Program-made: the position numbers and the translations under genes
From: Devosia sp. FJ2-5-3
Lineage (GTDB): Bacteria > Pseudomonadota > Alphaproteobacteria > Rhizobiales > Devosiaceae
Direction of reading: 5' to 3'
Assembly (NCBI RefSeq): GCF_029201545.1
Contig: NZ_CP104007.1
Coordinates: 964,501-1,028,500 of the forward strand
Length of the DNA stretch: 64,000 bases
Shown: positions 1 through 8,719 of the stretch, piece after piece
Numbering within the stretch: the stretch's first letter is position 1
How the letters are laid out: each line of letters starts with the position of its first letter
The notes under the pieces: model-generated
What the model saw: only the letters and a program-made list of their open reading frames with translations
Databases searched by the model: none
What the model was told of the DNA's origin: nothing

Positions 1-1318
1 GCCGGCGAATGCGCTTGTTGAGCAGTTCGGGCACGACCAGGGTGGCGAGGGCGACGGCCAGCGCGGCCAGCCCGCCGCCAAGGATGAGCATTCGCTGGCC
101 GGGACCCTGGGGCCGCTGCGGGGCGACGGCACTCTCGATCAGGGACAGGCGCTCGCCCTTGAGCAGCAGTTCGATCTGCTGGCCAGTTGACGCTTCGGCG
201 AGGCGGGAGACGGTCACGTCATATTGCGCCTGCAGGTTCTGGCGGTCGCGCTGGAGGGAATTGAGGGCGGTCTCGACGCCGGGCGTGGCCTCGATGGAGG
301 CGGTGAGCGCGGCGAGCGATTTGTTGAGCTGTTCGCGCTCGTCGGCGATTTCATCCAGGCGCTCGCGGATGTCGAACATTTCCGAGCTCTGGATGGCGGA
401 TTGCTCGTCGCCTTCGCCCTCGCCGGTCTGGTTGGTGGCCATCAGGCTCTTTTCGAGCGTGTCGATCCGGTTGCGCAGCGCCACGATGGTGGGGCTGTCC
501 TCGGTGAAGGCGGCGCGCTGCTGCACGAGCAATTGGCGGAGGGAGGCCAGGGTCTGTTCGTCCGGGGTGACCGGATTGGCAATGAGGCTGAGCGGACGGG
601 ACTGCAGGGCAAGACGACGCCGATTGAGCCCGGCCTCTTCCTGGGCCAGGACGAGCAGCCGGCTCTGCTGATTGGTCTGCTGGTTGCGGCGGAAATCGAT
701 GCTGTCCGGCAGGGCGTTGAAATTGGTGTTCTTGAACGAAAGGATCTGCTCCTCGACGAGGCGCAGCGAGGCATTGAGGCGGGCAGTTTCCTTATTGAAG
801 AAGGTCACGGTTTCGCGCGCGCGCTCGGTCCGGAGTTCGACGTCCTTCTTGAGGATCATCGAGACGAGATCATTGACGACATCGGCAGCGGTGCCCGGGC
901 GATCAGCCTTGAAGGAAATCTGAAATACGGTGGCGGTTGCGCCGCTGCCCGTGCCGATCGGTATCGGCAGGATGCCGAGACGGGCCTGCATGTCGGTGAC
1001 GATATCGGCGTCGGTCAGCAGGGGCTTGCTGACGTAGAGTTTGAAGCGATCGGCGAGATCGAGCAGGTTCTGGCGGGAGAGCACGTCTTCCTGAATGATC
1101 TGGAATTGCTCGGCGGCACCGGTGGGAACAGTGGATTTGGCGAGATCGGTTGGGATCTGCGGTGATTCGACCAGGATTCGCGCCGTCGCCTGATAGGACA
1201 CCGGCCAGAGGGAAATCCCGGCGAGAAAGGCTGCGCCGGCGAGGACCAATACCGTTATGAAAACAGGCAAGCGGCGGCGAAACAGGGCGAAATAGAAACT
1301 GAAATCAAAATTGGACAA
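1..1318 (-). CDS. Wzz/GNVR-type polysaccharide chain-length protein (3' end outside window)
   Basis: This inner-membrane protein probably sets polymer length in exopolysaccharide assembly or export. I read 439 codons from a TTG start at 1318-1316, preceded by an AGGAGA ribosome site. No ATG lies near the start, and the reading frame stays open to base 1. A first membrane segment follows the start (about residues 16-36). A long periplasmic region rich in Arg, Gln and Glu follows, with heptad-like coiled coils at about 150-400. A second hydrophobic segment lies near residue 415-432, just before the window edge. This is the Wzz layout. Whether a cytoplasmic BY-kinase domain follows, as in ExoP, cannot be seen. 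The gene is divergent from the ExoF-like gene, and the roughly 220 bp between them presumably hold both promoters. The family is clear; the exact subtype is not. Confidence 0.85.
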   Translation of the reverse strand, partial: MSNFDFSFYFALFRRRLPVFITVLVLAGAAFLAGISLWPVSYQATARILVESPQIPTDLAKSTVPTGAAEQFQIIQEDVLSRQNLLDLADRFKLYVSKPLLTDADIVTDMQARLGILPIPIGTGSGATATVFQISFKADRPGTAADVVNDLVSMILKKDVELRTERARETVTFFNKETARLNASLRLVEEQILSFKNTNFNALPDSIDFRRNQQTNQQSRLLVLAQEEAGLNRRRLALQSRPLSLIANPVTPDEQTLASLRQLLVQQRAAFTEDSPTIVALRNRIDTLEKSLMATNQTGEGEGDEQSAIQSSEMFDIRERLDEIADEREQLNKSLAALTASIEATPGVETALNSLQRDRQNLQAQYDVTVSRLAEASTGQQIELLLKGERLSLIESAVAPQRPQGPGQRMLILGGGLAALAVALATLVVPELLNKRIRR

Positions 1319-1539
1319 TGCCGTCTCCTGCCTCACGCAACGCGGTTTCTGCATCCGCATGATGGATGCGTGGTGTCTGAGGGATGAGGATAAGGGACCG
1401 TATGGGCTTCACTATTGCCAACATGGGTAGTCATCGCCGCGCGCTAGGCCGCTTGGGCTAAGCCGCACTGGTCGGTTCTGGTCGAACCCGGGGCGGGATA
1501 CGATGCCGCACCAAAGCTTTGACAGGGGCGGATCGAACC

Positions 1540-2817
1540 ATGCCGAAATTGCAACAGCGACCCAGATCGCAAAGACGTCTCTTGTTCTGGGCAGTCCTGA
1601 TGGCATCGGTCGCCGCATCGCCCCTCGTGGCGAGGGCGGAGGCCCTGGTGCCGATGACCCGGCTCAAGCTCACCGTCGTGCAGTTCGTGCCGTCGCTGGG
1701 TGAATATCGGCGGTGGGACGCCCTTGGTGGCGAATTCGACGTCGCGGCCGACGGGACGATCAATATTCCCTCTCTGGGCGCGATCTCGACCAAGAGTTTC
1801 TCAGCCGACCAGCTCGGCGCGGAGATCGCCACGCAATTGCAGCAGAAGCTCGGGCTGATCGAAAAGCCGGATGCTTCGGTGCAGGTGTTGAAATATCCGC
1901 CCATCTATGTGGCAGGCAATGTGACGACGCCGGGAGAATTCGAATATCGACCGGGCATGAGCGTGATCCAGGCCGTGGCCATGGCGGGTGGCGAATTGCG
2001 CTCCGACGGCGCCGGCGGGGCGAGTGAAACGATCCGGCTCGAAACCGACATCAAAGGCTTCGACAGCGACATATTGCGCCTCGAGGCGCGGCTGGCACGG
2101 CTGAGGGCCGAGTTCGCGCTGGATAAGGAGATCAGTTTTCCGGTGCTGCTCGATGCCGCCGATCCGGCGGTGTCCGAAATCATGGCGCAGGAGCGGCGCA
2201 TCTTTGAGGCGCATGCCAATGAGATGGCGCGGCAGAAAACCGGCCTTGTCGATCTCGATGCGCTCTATCATGCCGAAATCGACGCCCTCGAACAAAAGCT
2301 GGCGGCAGTGGACGAGCAAATTGCCCGTACCGGTCAGCAGGTCGAATCGATCCGCGACCTGGTGGCGAAAGGGTCTGCGACAACGTCCCGATTGAGCGAT
2401 GTGGAGCGCGAACTGGCCAATCTGCGGTCCGAGCGGCTCGACATCATCATCGCCACGATGACGGCCCGTGAAAACCTCAACCACTCCCAGCGCGACCTGG
2501 CCAAGCTCGAGGACGAGCAGCAGTCGGAAACGGCGCGGCTCCTGCAGCAGGACCAGGCGAGCCTTGAAAAGATCCTCCAGCAACAATCTGCCGCCCGCCG
2601 CATGCTGGTGAAGTCTATCGAGACCGACAGCAATATCGTGCTGGCCGCACAGATCCAGACAACACTGGTCTATTCTATCGTGCGGCAACAGGACGGAGAA
2701 ACCGTCACCCTGCCGGCAACGGAAATCAGCCAGCTGCAGCCGGCCGATCTGATCAAGGTGACATTGGTGGAAACGCCGATTGGACAGACGGATACGGCGA
2801 TGGCGCCGGCTCCGTAG
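1540..2817 (+). CDS. ExoF-like polysaccharide export protein
   Basis: This is a periplasmic or outer-membrane-associated polysaccharide export protein of the Wza/ExoF type, 425 residues long. Residues 1-35 form a signal peptide with basic residues, a hydrophobic core and a cleavage-like ARAEA. The Poly_export domain (about 40-120) includes a stretch on processing a sugar polymer (DGTINIPSLGAIS). An SLBB-like segment (about 122-160) carries PPIYVAGNVTTPGEFEYRPG. The rest is a long, charged coiled coil (about 170-390). The size fits the ExoF branch rather than a short Wza. ATG at 1540 is chosen because the signal peptide then begins normally; an in-frame TTG at 1519 would add seven residues. 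It stands divergent to the chain-length gene and convergent with the ExoY-like transferase, so it is probably part of the same polysaccharide machine. Confidence 0.85.
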   Translation: MPKLQQRPRSQRRLLFWAVLMASVAASPLVARAEALVPMTRLKLTVVQFVPSLGEYRRWDALGGEFDVAADGTINIPSLGAISTKSFSADQLGAEIATQLQQKLGLIEKPDASVQVLKYPPIYVAGNVTTPGEFEYRPGMSVIQAVAMAGGELRSDGAGGASETIRLETDIKGFDSDILRLEARLARLRAEFALDKEISFPVLLDAADPAVSEIMAQERRIFEAHANEMARQKTGLVDLDALYHAEIDALEQKLAAVDEQIARTGQQVESIRDLVAKGSATTSRLSDVERELANLRSERLDIIIATMTARENLNHSQRDLAKLEDEQQSETARLLQQDQASLEKILQQQSAARRMLVKSIETDSNIVLAAQIQTTLVYSIVRQQDGETVTLPATEISQLQPADLIKVTLVETPIGQTDTAMAPAP

Positions 2818-2868
2818 CCGGCGCGGAATGCAGGGTCGGCGCGGAATGCTGGGGTCGGCGCCGGCTTA
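2816..2868. terminator. Hairpin-capable junction between convergent genes
   Basis: Inverted arms AGCCGGCGC (2816-2824) and GCGCCGGCT (2858-2866) span the whole gap between the stop codons of two convergent genes. Between them a roughly 19-bp segment containing GGCGCGGAATGC is repeated in tandem with two mismatches. There is no T-run on either side, so intrinsic termination is only possible, not shown. Confidence 0.45.
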
Positions 2869-3549
2869 ATAGCCAGTGCCGCCCAGAACCACGCCGATCG
2901 TCCTGAACATGGTCCGGACATCTGTGGCAGCCGAAACGGTTGCCCAATAGAGCTCGTCGTAGCGGGCCCGCTCGGCAAAGCTGCAATTGTTGCGCTCGCT
3001 GATCTGCCAGAGCCCGGTCAGGCCCGGCCGCAGATCGTAATAGGCCAGTCCCTCGTAGAGCAGGCGCTGCTGCGGCATCATCGGACGCGGGCCGACAATG
3101 CTCATGTCCCCGACGAGCACATTCCACAATTGGGGCAGTTCATCGAGCGAATAGCGGCGCAGGAACGGTCCGATCGCGGTCAGGCGCGGATCGCGGCGCA
3201 GCTTCTGGTGCTTGTCCCATTCGGCTTTCTCGGCGGGATTGGCGTCGAGATAGGCGACGAGGGCCTTGTCCGCATCCGGCACCATGGAGCGCAGTTTCCA
3301 GAGCAGGAAGATGTGGCCATGACGGCCGATACGCGGCTGCCGGTAGAAGGCCGGTCCGCCATCCATCCTGACCAGAAGCGCCAGGACCAGGACCAGCGGC
3401 ACGACAAGCACAGCGCCGACAAGGACCATGGCGATGTCCATCAGGCGCTTGCCGGCTGCATAGGCCTGCCGCCCCCTGGTCAGGGGCATCCAGGCGGAGC
3501 GCGCACGCGCGCCCAAGACCGCCTGGCCTTCAACGAATTGATCGAGCAT
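2866..3549 (-). CDS. ExoY-like polyprenyl-phosphate sugar-1-phosphate transferase
   Basis: This enzyme would start repeat-unit assembly by moving a sugar-1-phosphate from a nucleotide sugar to undecaprenyl phosphate at the inner membrane. The protein has 227 residues, close to ExoY. A single hydrophobic segment (about 33-55) comes first, followed by the bacterial sugar transferase domain. Visible signatures are KLRSMVPDAD (catalytic Asp region), FLRRYSLDELPQLWNVL, GDMSIVGPRP and RPGLTGLWQIS. The start at 3549 is preferred because GGGGAC lies just upstream and it gives the ExoY-like length. A longer in-frame reading up to 3678 would add 43 residues with no ExoY counterpart. It is convergent with the ExoF-like gene. 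The transferred sugar (galactose, glucose or an amino sugar) cannot be told from sequence. Confidence 0.9.
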   Translation of the reverse strand: MLDQFVEGQAVLGARARSAWMPLTRGRQAYAAGKRLMDIAMVLVGAVLVVPLVLVLALLVRMDGGPAFYRQPRIGRHGHIFLLWKLRSMVPDADKALVAYLDANPAEKAEWDKHQKLRRDPRLTAIGPFLRRYSLDELPQLWNVLVGDMSIVGPRPMMPQQRLLYEGLAYYDLRPGLTGLWQISERNNCSFAERARYDELYWATVSAATDVRTMFRTIGVVLGGTGY

Positions 3550-3922
3550 TTTCGTCCCCAAAAATAAAAGTGTGGGAACGTTAGTCGCGATCCGCCCAAC
3601 CAGAATTCCGCCGAGAGGACTAGGGGGAGGCTGAGATGACGAGGATTTGCCCCGTCCGATTAGCCGATAGTTAACCACGTTAGGGTTTCCGGCGCCGTTT
3701 GTTGCCGGAGGACTAGGCTTAACGGGGGATTAACAGGCCGTCCGGCGCATGACTCAATCCCGGCGCTACCCTTTTGGACAGTCCCATAGTCGACTTGGGC
3801 TAGGGGCCAAAACAGGGGTCCACATGCCCCGGTATCCGCTTACCAAAATGTAGGTATTTGGGCCGCACGCCGGCACGCCTAGCGTCCCCGGAATGCCTTT
3901 GAAGGGCAGGGGAGGCGGGAGC
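3550..3922. other. Divergent intergenic region (373 bp)
   Basis: No gene is seen here. The stretch separates the leftward ExoY-like gene from rightward wecB and must hold both promoters. It contains a perfect CtrA-type box (3719-3734), a nearby TTAAC-like half site, a short inverted repeat CCGGC...GCCGG around 3690-3708, and several CTAGG words. Confidence 0.6.
3719..3734. promoter_or_regulatory. CtrA-type binding box, TTAA-N7-TTAAC
   Basis: The sequence TTAA, seven bases, then TTAAC matches the full consensus known for the alphaproteobacterial cell-cycle regulator CtrA. It lies about 190 bp before wecB and 170 bp before the ExoY-like gene, so it could act on either. The match is seen directly; binding is inference. 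Confidence 0.6.
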
Positions 3923-5095
3923 ATGCGCAAAGTACTAGTCGTCTATGGAACACGACCAGAGGCCATCAAGATGGCGCCCCTGATCACCGCCATGGAGGCA
4001 TCGGATCACCTGGAGCCCATTGTCGTGGTGACGGGGCAGCACCGGCAGATGCTGGACCAGGTCAATGCCATATTCGGCATCAAGCCGCGCTACGACCTCA
4101 ATATCATCGCGGACCGGCAGCGCCTCGAAGGCATCACCGCCCGGGCGCTGGAGGGGATCTCCGACGTGCTCGAGATCGAGCATCCCGATGCGGTCATGGT
4201 GCAGGGCGATACAACGACATGCTTTGCCGGAGCATTGGCCGCGTTCTACACCAAGGCGCCGGTCATCCATGTCGAGGCGGGCCTGCGGACCTATACCGCC
4301 TTCGATCCCTTCCCTGAGGAAATGAACCGCAGCATGGTCTCGCGCCTTGCAGCGCTACACCTGGCGCCGACGGAAACGGCGCGGCAAAACCTTGTGGCGG
4401 AGGCAATCGATCCGCGTCGGATCGTGGTGACGGGCAATACGGTGATCGACGCCTTGCTCGATGTCGCCTCGCGCCAGATCCCGCCGGTGAACCCCGATCT
4501 GCTGCGGCTCGATGGAAGGCGCACCATCCTCGTGACGGCGCATCGGCGCGAATCCTGGGGCGAGCCCATGGCGCGCGCGGCTCGGGCCATGGCGCGCCTT
4601 GCCCATGCCTTCCCCGACATTCAGATGCTGTTGCCCGCCCATCTCAACCCGGCGGTGCGCGAAATCCTGCTGCCCGAGCTCGACGGCATCGAGAATATCA
4701 TCATCACCGATCCGCTCGGCTATAGCGACTTCATCTACGCCATGAACAAGTCCGATATCGTCTTGACCGACAGCGGTGGCGTGCAGGAAGAGGCGCCGAG
4801 CCTGGGCAAGCCGGTGCTGGTGATGCGGGAAACGACGGAGCGCCCGGAGGCGGTGCTGGCCGGGACGGTATCGCTGGTGGGGACGGATGAAAATCTGATC
4901 TTCGACCAGGCGAGCCGGCTTTTGACCAACCAGCTCGCCTATGATGCGATGGCAAAGACCGTCAATCCCTATGGTGACGGTCTTGCCTCGGAGCGCAGCG
5001 TGCAATCAATCGAGCACTTCTTCGGCTATGCCGAGCGGCCGATCGACTTCGTGCCGGGCGAGCGGGCTCACGCCCACGCGCCTCGGGTGTCGTAG
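3923..5095 (+). CDS. wecB: UDP-N-acetylglucosamine 2-epimerase (non-hydrolysing)
   Basis: This cytosolic enzyme interconverts UDP-GlcNAc and UDP-ManNAc and supplies the substrate for WecC. The 390-residue protein has family length and a GT-B fold. Visible signatures are GTRPEAIKMAPL near the start, HVEAGLRT, FPEEMNR, and the C-terminal LTDSGGVQEEAPSLGKPVLV followed by RETTERPE, which bind the UDP moiety. The start at 3923 is fixed by a strong GGAGGCGGGAGC ribosome site; an upstream in-frame ATG at 3893 is less likely. The 3' end overlaps the 3' end of convergent wecC by 28 bp. With wecC and the wecG-type gene this gives a ManNAcA pathway. The CtrA-type box upstream may link it to the cell cycle. 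Confidence 0.95.
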   Translation: MRKVLVVYGTRPEAIKMAPLITAMEASDHLEPIVVVTGQHRQMLDQVNAIFGIKPRYDLNIIADRQRLEGITARALEGISDVLEIEHPDAVMVQGDTTTCFAGALAAFYTKAPVIHVEAGLRTYTAFDPFPEEMNRSMVSRLAALHLAPTETARQNLVAEAIDPRRIVVTGNTVIDALLDVASRQIPPVNPDLLRLDGRRTILVTAHRRESWGEPMARAARAMARLAHAFPDIQMLLPAHLNPAVREILLPELDGIENIIITDPLGYSDFIYAMNKSDIVLTDSGGVQEEAPSLGKPVLVMRETTERPEAVLAGTVSLVGTDENLIFDQASRLLTNQLAYDAMAKTVNPYGDGLASERSVQSIEHFFGYAERPIDFVPGERAHAHAPRVS

Positions 5096-6327
5096 ACCAC
5101 CTTGCCATTGTGGCGGGTGTGGCGCAGCGCCTTGAAGGCGTCGTGCTCGACCAGGAGAACGATGATGTCGGCCCTGTCTACCGCCTCCCCGGCATTGGTG
5201 AGGCGGAGATTGGCGTTGCCGACGAGTTCGGCGGGCAGGGTGTCGACATAGGGATCGGCGACCATGATCTCGACCTCCGGCAGGGCGCTGGCAATCAGGC
5301 CCACGACCTCGATCGCCGGGCTTTCCCTGATGTCATCGACATTGGCCTTGAAGGTGAGGCCGAGGCACGCCACCGAGGGGCTGACGAAGCGCTTGGCCTT
5401 GGCGACGACGCGGTTGGCCACGTGGCGGGGCTTGTGGTCGTTGACCTCGCGCGCGGTGCGGATGAGCTTAGCCAGGTCCGGCGCGGCCGCCACGATGAAC
5501 CAGGGATCGACGGGAATGCAGTGGCCGCCGACGCCGGGGCCGGGTGACAGGACGTTGACGCGGGGATGCTGGTTGGCAAGCTTGATGACTTCCCAGACAT
5601 CGAGCCGCAAATGTTCGGTGATGAGCGAGAGCTCATTGGCGAAGGCGATGTTGACGTCGCGATAGGCGTTCTCGACCAGCTTGGCCATTTCCGCGCTGGC
5701 AGCATCGGTGAGGAGGATCTCGCCCTGCGAGAACACCCGGTAGATGCTGGCGGCCTTGATGGCGCAACTCGTGGTCAACCCGCCGACGACCCGGTTATTG
5801 GTGATCATCTCGATCATGATCCTGCCGGGCAGGACGCGCTCGGGACAGTGCGCGACGGCGATATCGGCATTGGCGCCGACGACGTGGGGCATGGCGAGGT
5901 CTGGACGGGCGGCGCCGATCCAGCGGCTGACCAGTTCGGTAGTGCCCGGAGGGCTGGTGGATTCCAGCACCACGATATTACCCGGGCGCAGTTTGACTGC
6001 GACCTGCTCGGCGGCGGTCTTTACATAGGAGAGGTCGGCCGTGTGGTCGTCATTGAACGGCGTCGGCACCGCGATGATGAAGGCGTCGGCCTCGGGAATG
6101 TCGCGGGACATGGAGAGGCGGCCCATGGCAACGGCACCGCTGACAGCGACGGCGAGGTCGGGCTCGATGAAGGGGGCCTCGCCGCGCGAAATGGTTTCGA
6201 CGATGCGCGGATTGACGTCGACGCCGGTGACCTGCACGCCGCGCGTGGCAAGCACGGTCGCGGTGGGCAGGCCGATGTAACCCATTCCGACGACGACGAG
6301 ATTGCCGCTGAAGACTTCGTTCAACAT
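5068..6327 (-). CDS. wecC: UDP-N-acetyl-D-mannosamine dehydrogenase
   Basis: This NAD-dependent enzyme oxidises UDP-ManNAc twice to UDP-ManNAcA, a charged sugar donor. The 419-residue protein matches WecC length. It has an N-terminal Rossmann segment VVGMGYIGLPTATVLA, a central helix dimer domain, the catalytic cysteine in GGHCIPVDPWF, and a C-terminal LGLTFKANVDDIRESPA typical of UDP-sugar dehydrogenases. The start at 6327 has AGGAAATATC in front; upstream in-frame sequence belongs to a different reading of the wecG-type gene. It lies 8 bp after the wecG-type gene on the same strand and is clearly co-transcribed with it. WbpA-type GlcNAc dehydrogenases are the closest alternative, but the wecB and wecG-type neighbours favour ManNAc. 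Confidence 0.93.
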   Translation of the reverse strand: MLNEVFSGNLVVVGMGYIGLPTATVLATRGVQVTGVDVNPRIVETISRGEAPFIEPDLAVAVSGAVAMGRLSMSRDIPEADAFIIAVPTPFNDDHTADLSYVKTAAEQVAVKLRPGNIVVLESTSPPGTTELVSRWIGAARPDLAMPHVVGANADIAVAHCPERVLPGRIMIEMITNNRVVGGLTTSCAIKAASIYRVFSQGEILLTDAASAEMAKLVENAYRDVNIAFANELSLITEHLRLDVWEVIKLANQHPRVNVLSPGPGVGGHCIPVDPWFIVAAAPDLAKLIRTAREVNDHKPRHVANRVVAKAKRFVSPSVACLGLTFKANVDDIRESPAIEVVGLIASALPEVEIMVADPYVDTLPAELVGNANLRLTNAGEAVDRADIIVLLVEHDAFKALRHTRHNGKVVYDTRGAWA

Positions 6328-6335
6328 GATATTTC

Positions 6336-7178
6336 CTATGGTGAGATTTGAAGGCGTGAAGGCTGCGCCGGATCGGATGCCGGCAGGCGTTGCAGTTCGG
6401 CGCTGGGGCGCACGAGCTCGCGCAGGGTGAGACTGACAAAGGCGGTGTTGGTGGTGAGGTAGCGCTTCCAGAGGCGCCGGGGCTCCTGGAGCAGGCGATA
6501 TGCCCATTCGAGGCCCATGCGCTGCCAGAGCAGGGGCGCACGCCTCGTGAGGCCGGCGAGGACGTCGAAGGACCCGCCGACGCCATGCAGTACCGGCACG
6601 CCCAGATGATCCTGGAACCGCCGGAGGAAGATTTCCTTCTTGGGCGAGGGCATGCCGAGGAACAGCATGTCCGGACGCGCATCGCGGATCCTGTCGGCGA
6701 CGGCTTTCGCCTCGGCCTCGGTGTAATAACCGTCCTGGCTGCCGACGATCTCGGCGCCGGGCCAGCGCTGGCCGATTTCCTGCACCAGGGCGGCCAGAAC
6801 CTGGGGCGTGGCGCCAAGCAGATAGATGCGCCGGTGTTCGGTGTCGGCGAGACCCAGCAATTGGACGAAGAGATCGATGCCGGCGACGCGTTCGGGCAAT
6901 TTGTGTCCAAGCACGCGGCTCGCCCAAACCACCGATTGCCCGTCGGCCAGCAGCATGTTGCAGTCGAGAATGGCGTTGCGAAGCTCGGTATTGTTCTGAA
7001 GGCTGACGATCTTGGCGGCGTTGAGCACGCCTACCAGCAGGGTGCGCCGCGTCTCCAGCGCCAGTCGGCAGCGCTGCAGGGCCTCCTCCATACAGATCGC
7101 GTCCACACGTAGCCCGTACAGCAGGCCGGACCCCTTCAAAGGCTGGCCGAATTGGGTTCCACCCGTGACCAATGTCAT
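6336..7178 (-). CDS. WecG/TagA/CpsF-family glycosyltransferase
   Basis: This enzyme probably adds ManNAcA (or ManNAc) from its UDP form onto a lipid-linked acceptor at the inner face of the membrane. The 280-residue protein has the single-domain GT26 pattern. Near the start it reads LVGVLNAAKIVSLQNN and then LLADGQSVVWASRVLG, where the Asp is thought to be catalytic. It continues with FLGMPSPKKEIFLRRF and HGVGGSFDVLAGLTRRAP. The start at 7178 is supported by GGGAGGGATCA. It is the first gene of a two-gene leftward operon with wecC, and the two biosynthetic products match. Direct attribution to ManNAcA transfer is inference from context. Confidence 0.88.
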   Translation of the reverse strand: MTLVTGGTQFGQPLKGSGLLYGLRVDAICMEEALQRCRLALETRRTLLVGVLNAAKIVSLQNNTELRNAILDCNMLLADGQSVVWASRVLGHKLPERVAGIDLFVQLLGLADTEHRRIYLLGATPQVLAALVQEIGQRWPGAEIVGSQDGYYTEAEAKAVADRIRDARPDMLFLGMPSPKKEIFLRRFQDHLGVPVLHGVGGSFDVLAGLTRRAPLLWQRMGLEWAYRLLQEPRRLWKRYLTTNTAFVSLTLRELVRPSAELQRLPASDPAQPSRLQISP

Positions 7179-7407
7179 TGATCCCTCCCTAGCGAGGAGG
7201 TGACGCTATGCGGCGTCGCAAAGACCCAACAATCAGTCGGATAGGTGCGGGGGAGGTATCTTACGAGTGCCCGGGCGTCGGAGGGCGTCCAATTGGGGCG
7301 TAATTATGACTAGGGAAATAAGCACAACGACGCTCCGATAGCTCAAATCACTAGTGTACCGCTCGTCTGCCAGAAGCTGATGTGCCAACTGCTATTTGGA
7401 GGCGCAG

Positions 7408-8370
7408 ATGGCCGTGAAAACCTCAGGCCAGCCCGATGCCAAGGGCCTGGAACACCGCAAACTGGCAGTCATCATCGTGACCTACAATAGTGGGGATACG
7501 CTGGGAGGGCTTCTCGACACTCTGGGCGCGGGGCTGGCCGGCATCGGGCAGACCGAAATCGTCGTCGTCGACAACGCCTCGGCCGATGATTCCGTCGCCA
7601 TCGCGCTGAGACATCCCATTGGGGTGCGGGTGGTCCAGACGGGGCGTAATGGCGGATACGCAGCCGGCATCAATGCCGGTTCGGCGACCATCTCTCCGGA
7701 TGCGGACCTGCTTATTCTCAACCCGGACATCCGGGTTGCGCCTGGATCGGTGGCCCATCTCATGCGGCGATTGTCACCCAATATCGGCATCACCGTGCCG
7801 CGCATCCTGCATGAGGACGGAACGCTGTTTCATTCGCTGCGCCGCGAGCCATCGCTGCAGACGGCCTGGGCCGACGCGCTGCTCGGCACAAAGCTCGGCT
7901 ATGGGCTCGATCAGGGCGAGTGCGTCTGCAATGACGGCCGCTATGAGCGGACGGGGCTCGTCGACTGGGCCAGCGGCTCGGCGCTGCTGGTGTCGTCGCA
8001 TGCGCGCGCCAGCATTGGGCCCTGGGACGAGAGCTTCTTTCTCTATAGCGAGGAAGTGGACTATCAGCGGCGCATACGGGAGGCCGGCCAGCACATCGCC
8101 TTCGTCCCCGAGGCCGTCTTCATCCATATCGGGGGCGAGTACAGCCGCAATGCCAGGCTCTATGCTCTGCTGACCGCCAATCGCATCATCGATTACGAGC
8201 GCCACCATGGCGCTTTCGTCAATGTGATCTTTCGGCTGGCCGTGCTCAGCGGGGAGCTGCTGCGCAGCATCGGCGGCTCGGCGGTGCATCGCGCTGGGGT
8301 TCATGCGGCCTGGGACAAGTTTTCGGTGCAGCGCCAGCCCAGCCCGCAGCCCTCGGCCAGGGGGGCATGA
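7408..8370 (+). CDS. Family 2 glycosyltransferase (rhamnosyltransferase-like)
   Basis: This is a cytosolic GT-A enzyme that would add one sugar to the growing repeat unit. The 320-residue protein starts the fold with LAVIIVTYNSGDTLGGLLDTL, then VVVDNASADDSV and NGGYAAGINAG. LILNPDIRV carries the metal-site NPD variant seen in rhamnosyltransferase-like members in place of DXD. WASGSALLVSSHA and FFLYSEEVDYQRRIREAG follow, and the ED/EE motif holds the probable base. ATG at 7408 follows a GGAGGCGCAG ribosome site. The gene is divergent from the wecG-type gene across 229 bp. The sugar donor is not known. Confidence 0.88.
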   Translation: MAVKTSGQPDAKGLEHRKLAVIIVTYNSGDTLGGLLDTLGAGLAGIGQTEIVVVDNASADDSVAIALRHPIGVRVVQTGRNGGYAAGINAGSATISPDADLLILNPDIRVAPGSVAHLMRRLSPNIGITVPRILHEDGTLFHSLRREPSLQTAWADALLGTKLGYGLDQGECVCNDGRYERTGLVDWASGSALLVSSHARASIGPWDESFFLYSEEVDYQRRIREAGQHIAFVPEAVFIHIGGEYSRNARLYALLTANRIIDYERHHGAFVNVIFRLAVLSGELLRSIGGSAVHRAGVHAAWDKFSVQRQPSPQPSARGA

Positions 8371-8719
8371 ACACTTTACTAGATCGGATCGGGATCAGTC
8401 CTAATCCCATAGGGCGATAGGCAGTCCAGTGAAATACCGATCTGATCGATCTGGAGGCGCAGGGTCAAAGTCAGCTGCGTCCATTAGCAGGGTCGAAAGA
8501 CGGCCGTCCAGGCAGCGTTCGTGGCGCTGCGGACACGGCGGTGTTTCCTGCGCAAGCCGGGCGTCGGGCCGGGCCGGGAGGATGGCCCGCCCGACACCTG
8601 GTTTTCAGAGGTATTGGTCGCCGCAGCCGACGGTCTAGCTCTCGGGGATACCGCTAACCCTTCGGCTGATTTTCTACTCCCCGGACGCGTGGGACAAGTC
8701 TGGAAGAGGAGCAAACAAG
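8371..8719. other. Intergenic leader of the giant secreted-protein gene (349 bp)
   Basis: No gene is supported here; short open frames lack codon signal. It holds a short inverted repeat GGGAT...ATCCC around 8390-8411 and a GC-rich self-complementary stretch near 8566-8609. A GAGGAG ribosome site sits just before the start at 8720. The length suggests an untranslated leader or regulatory region, but no defined motif was recognised. Confidence 0.5.

Noticed and set aside
5068..6927. A longer wecC gene starting near 6927
   Set aside because: The upstream 200 codons overlap the wecG-type gene in a different frame and are Arg/Pro/Ser-rich. The family length and ribosome site support 6327.
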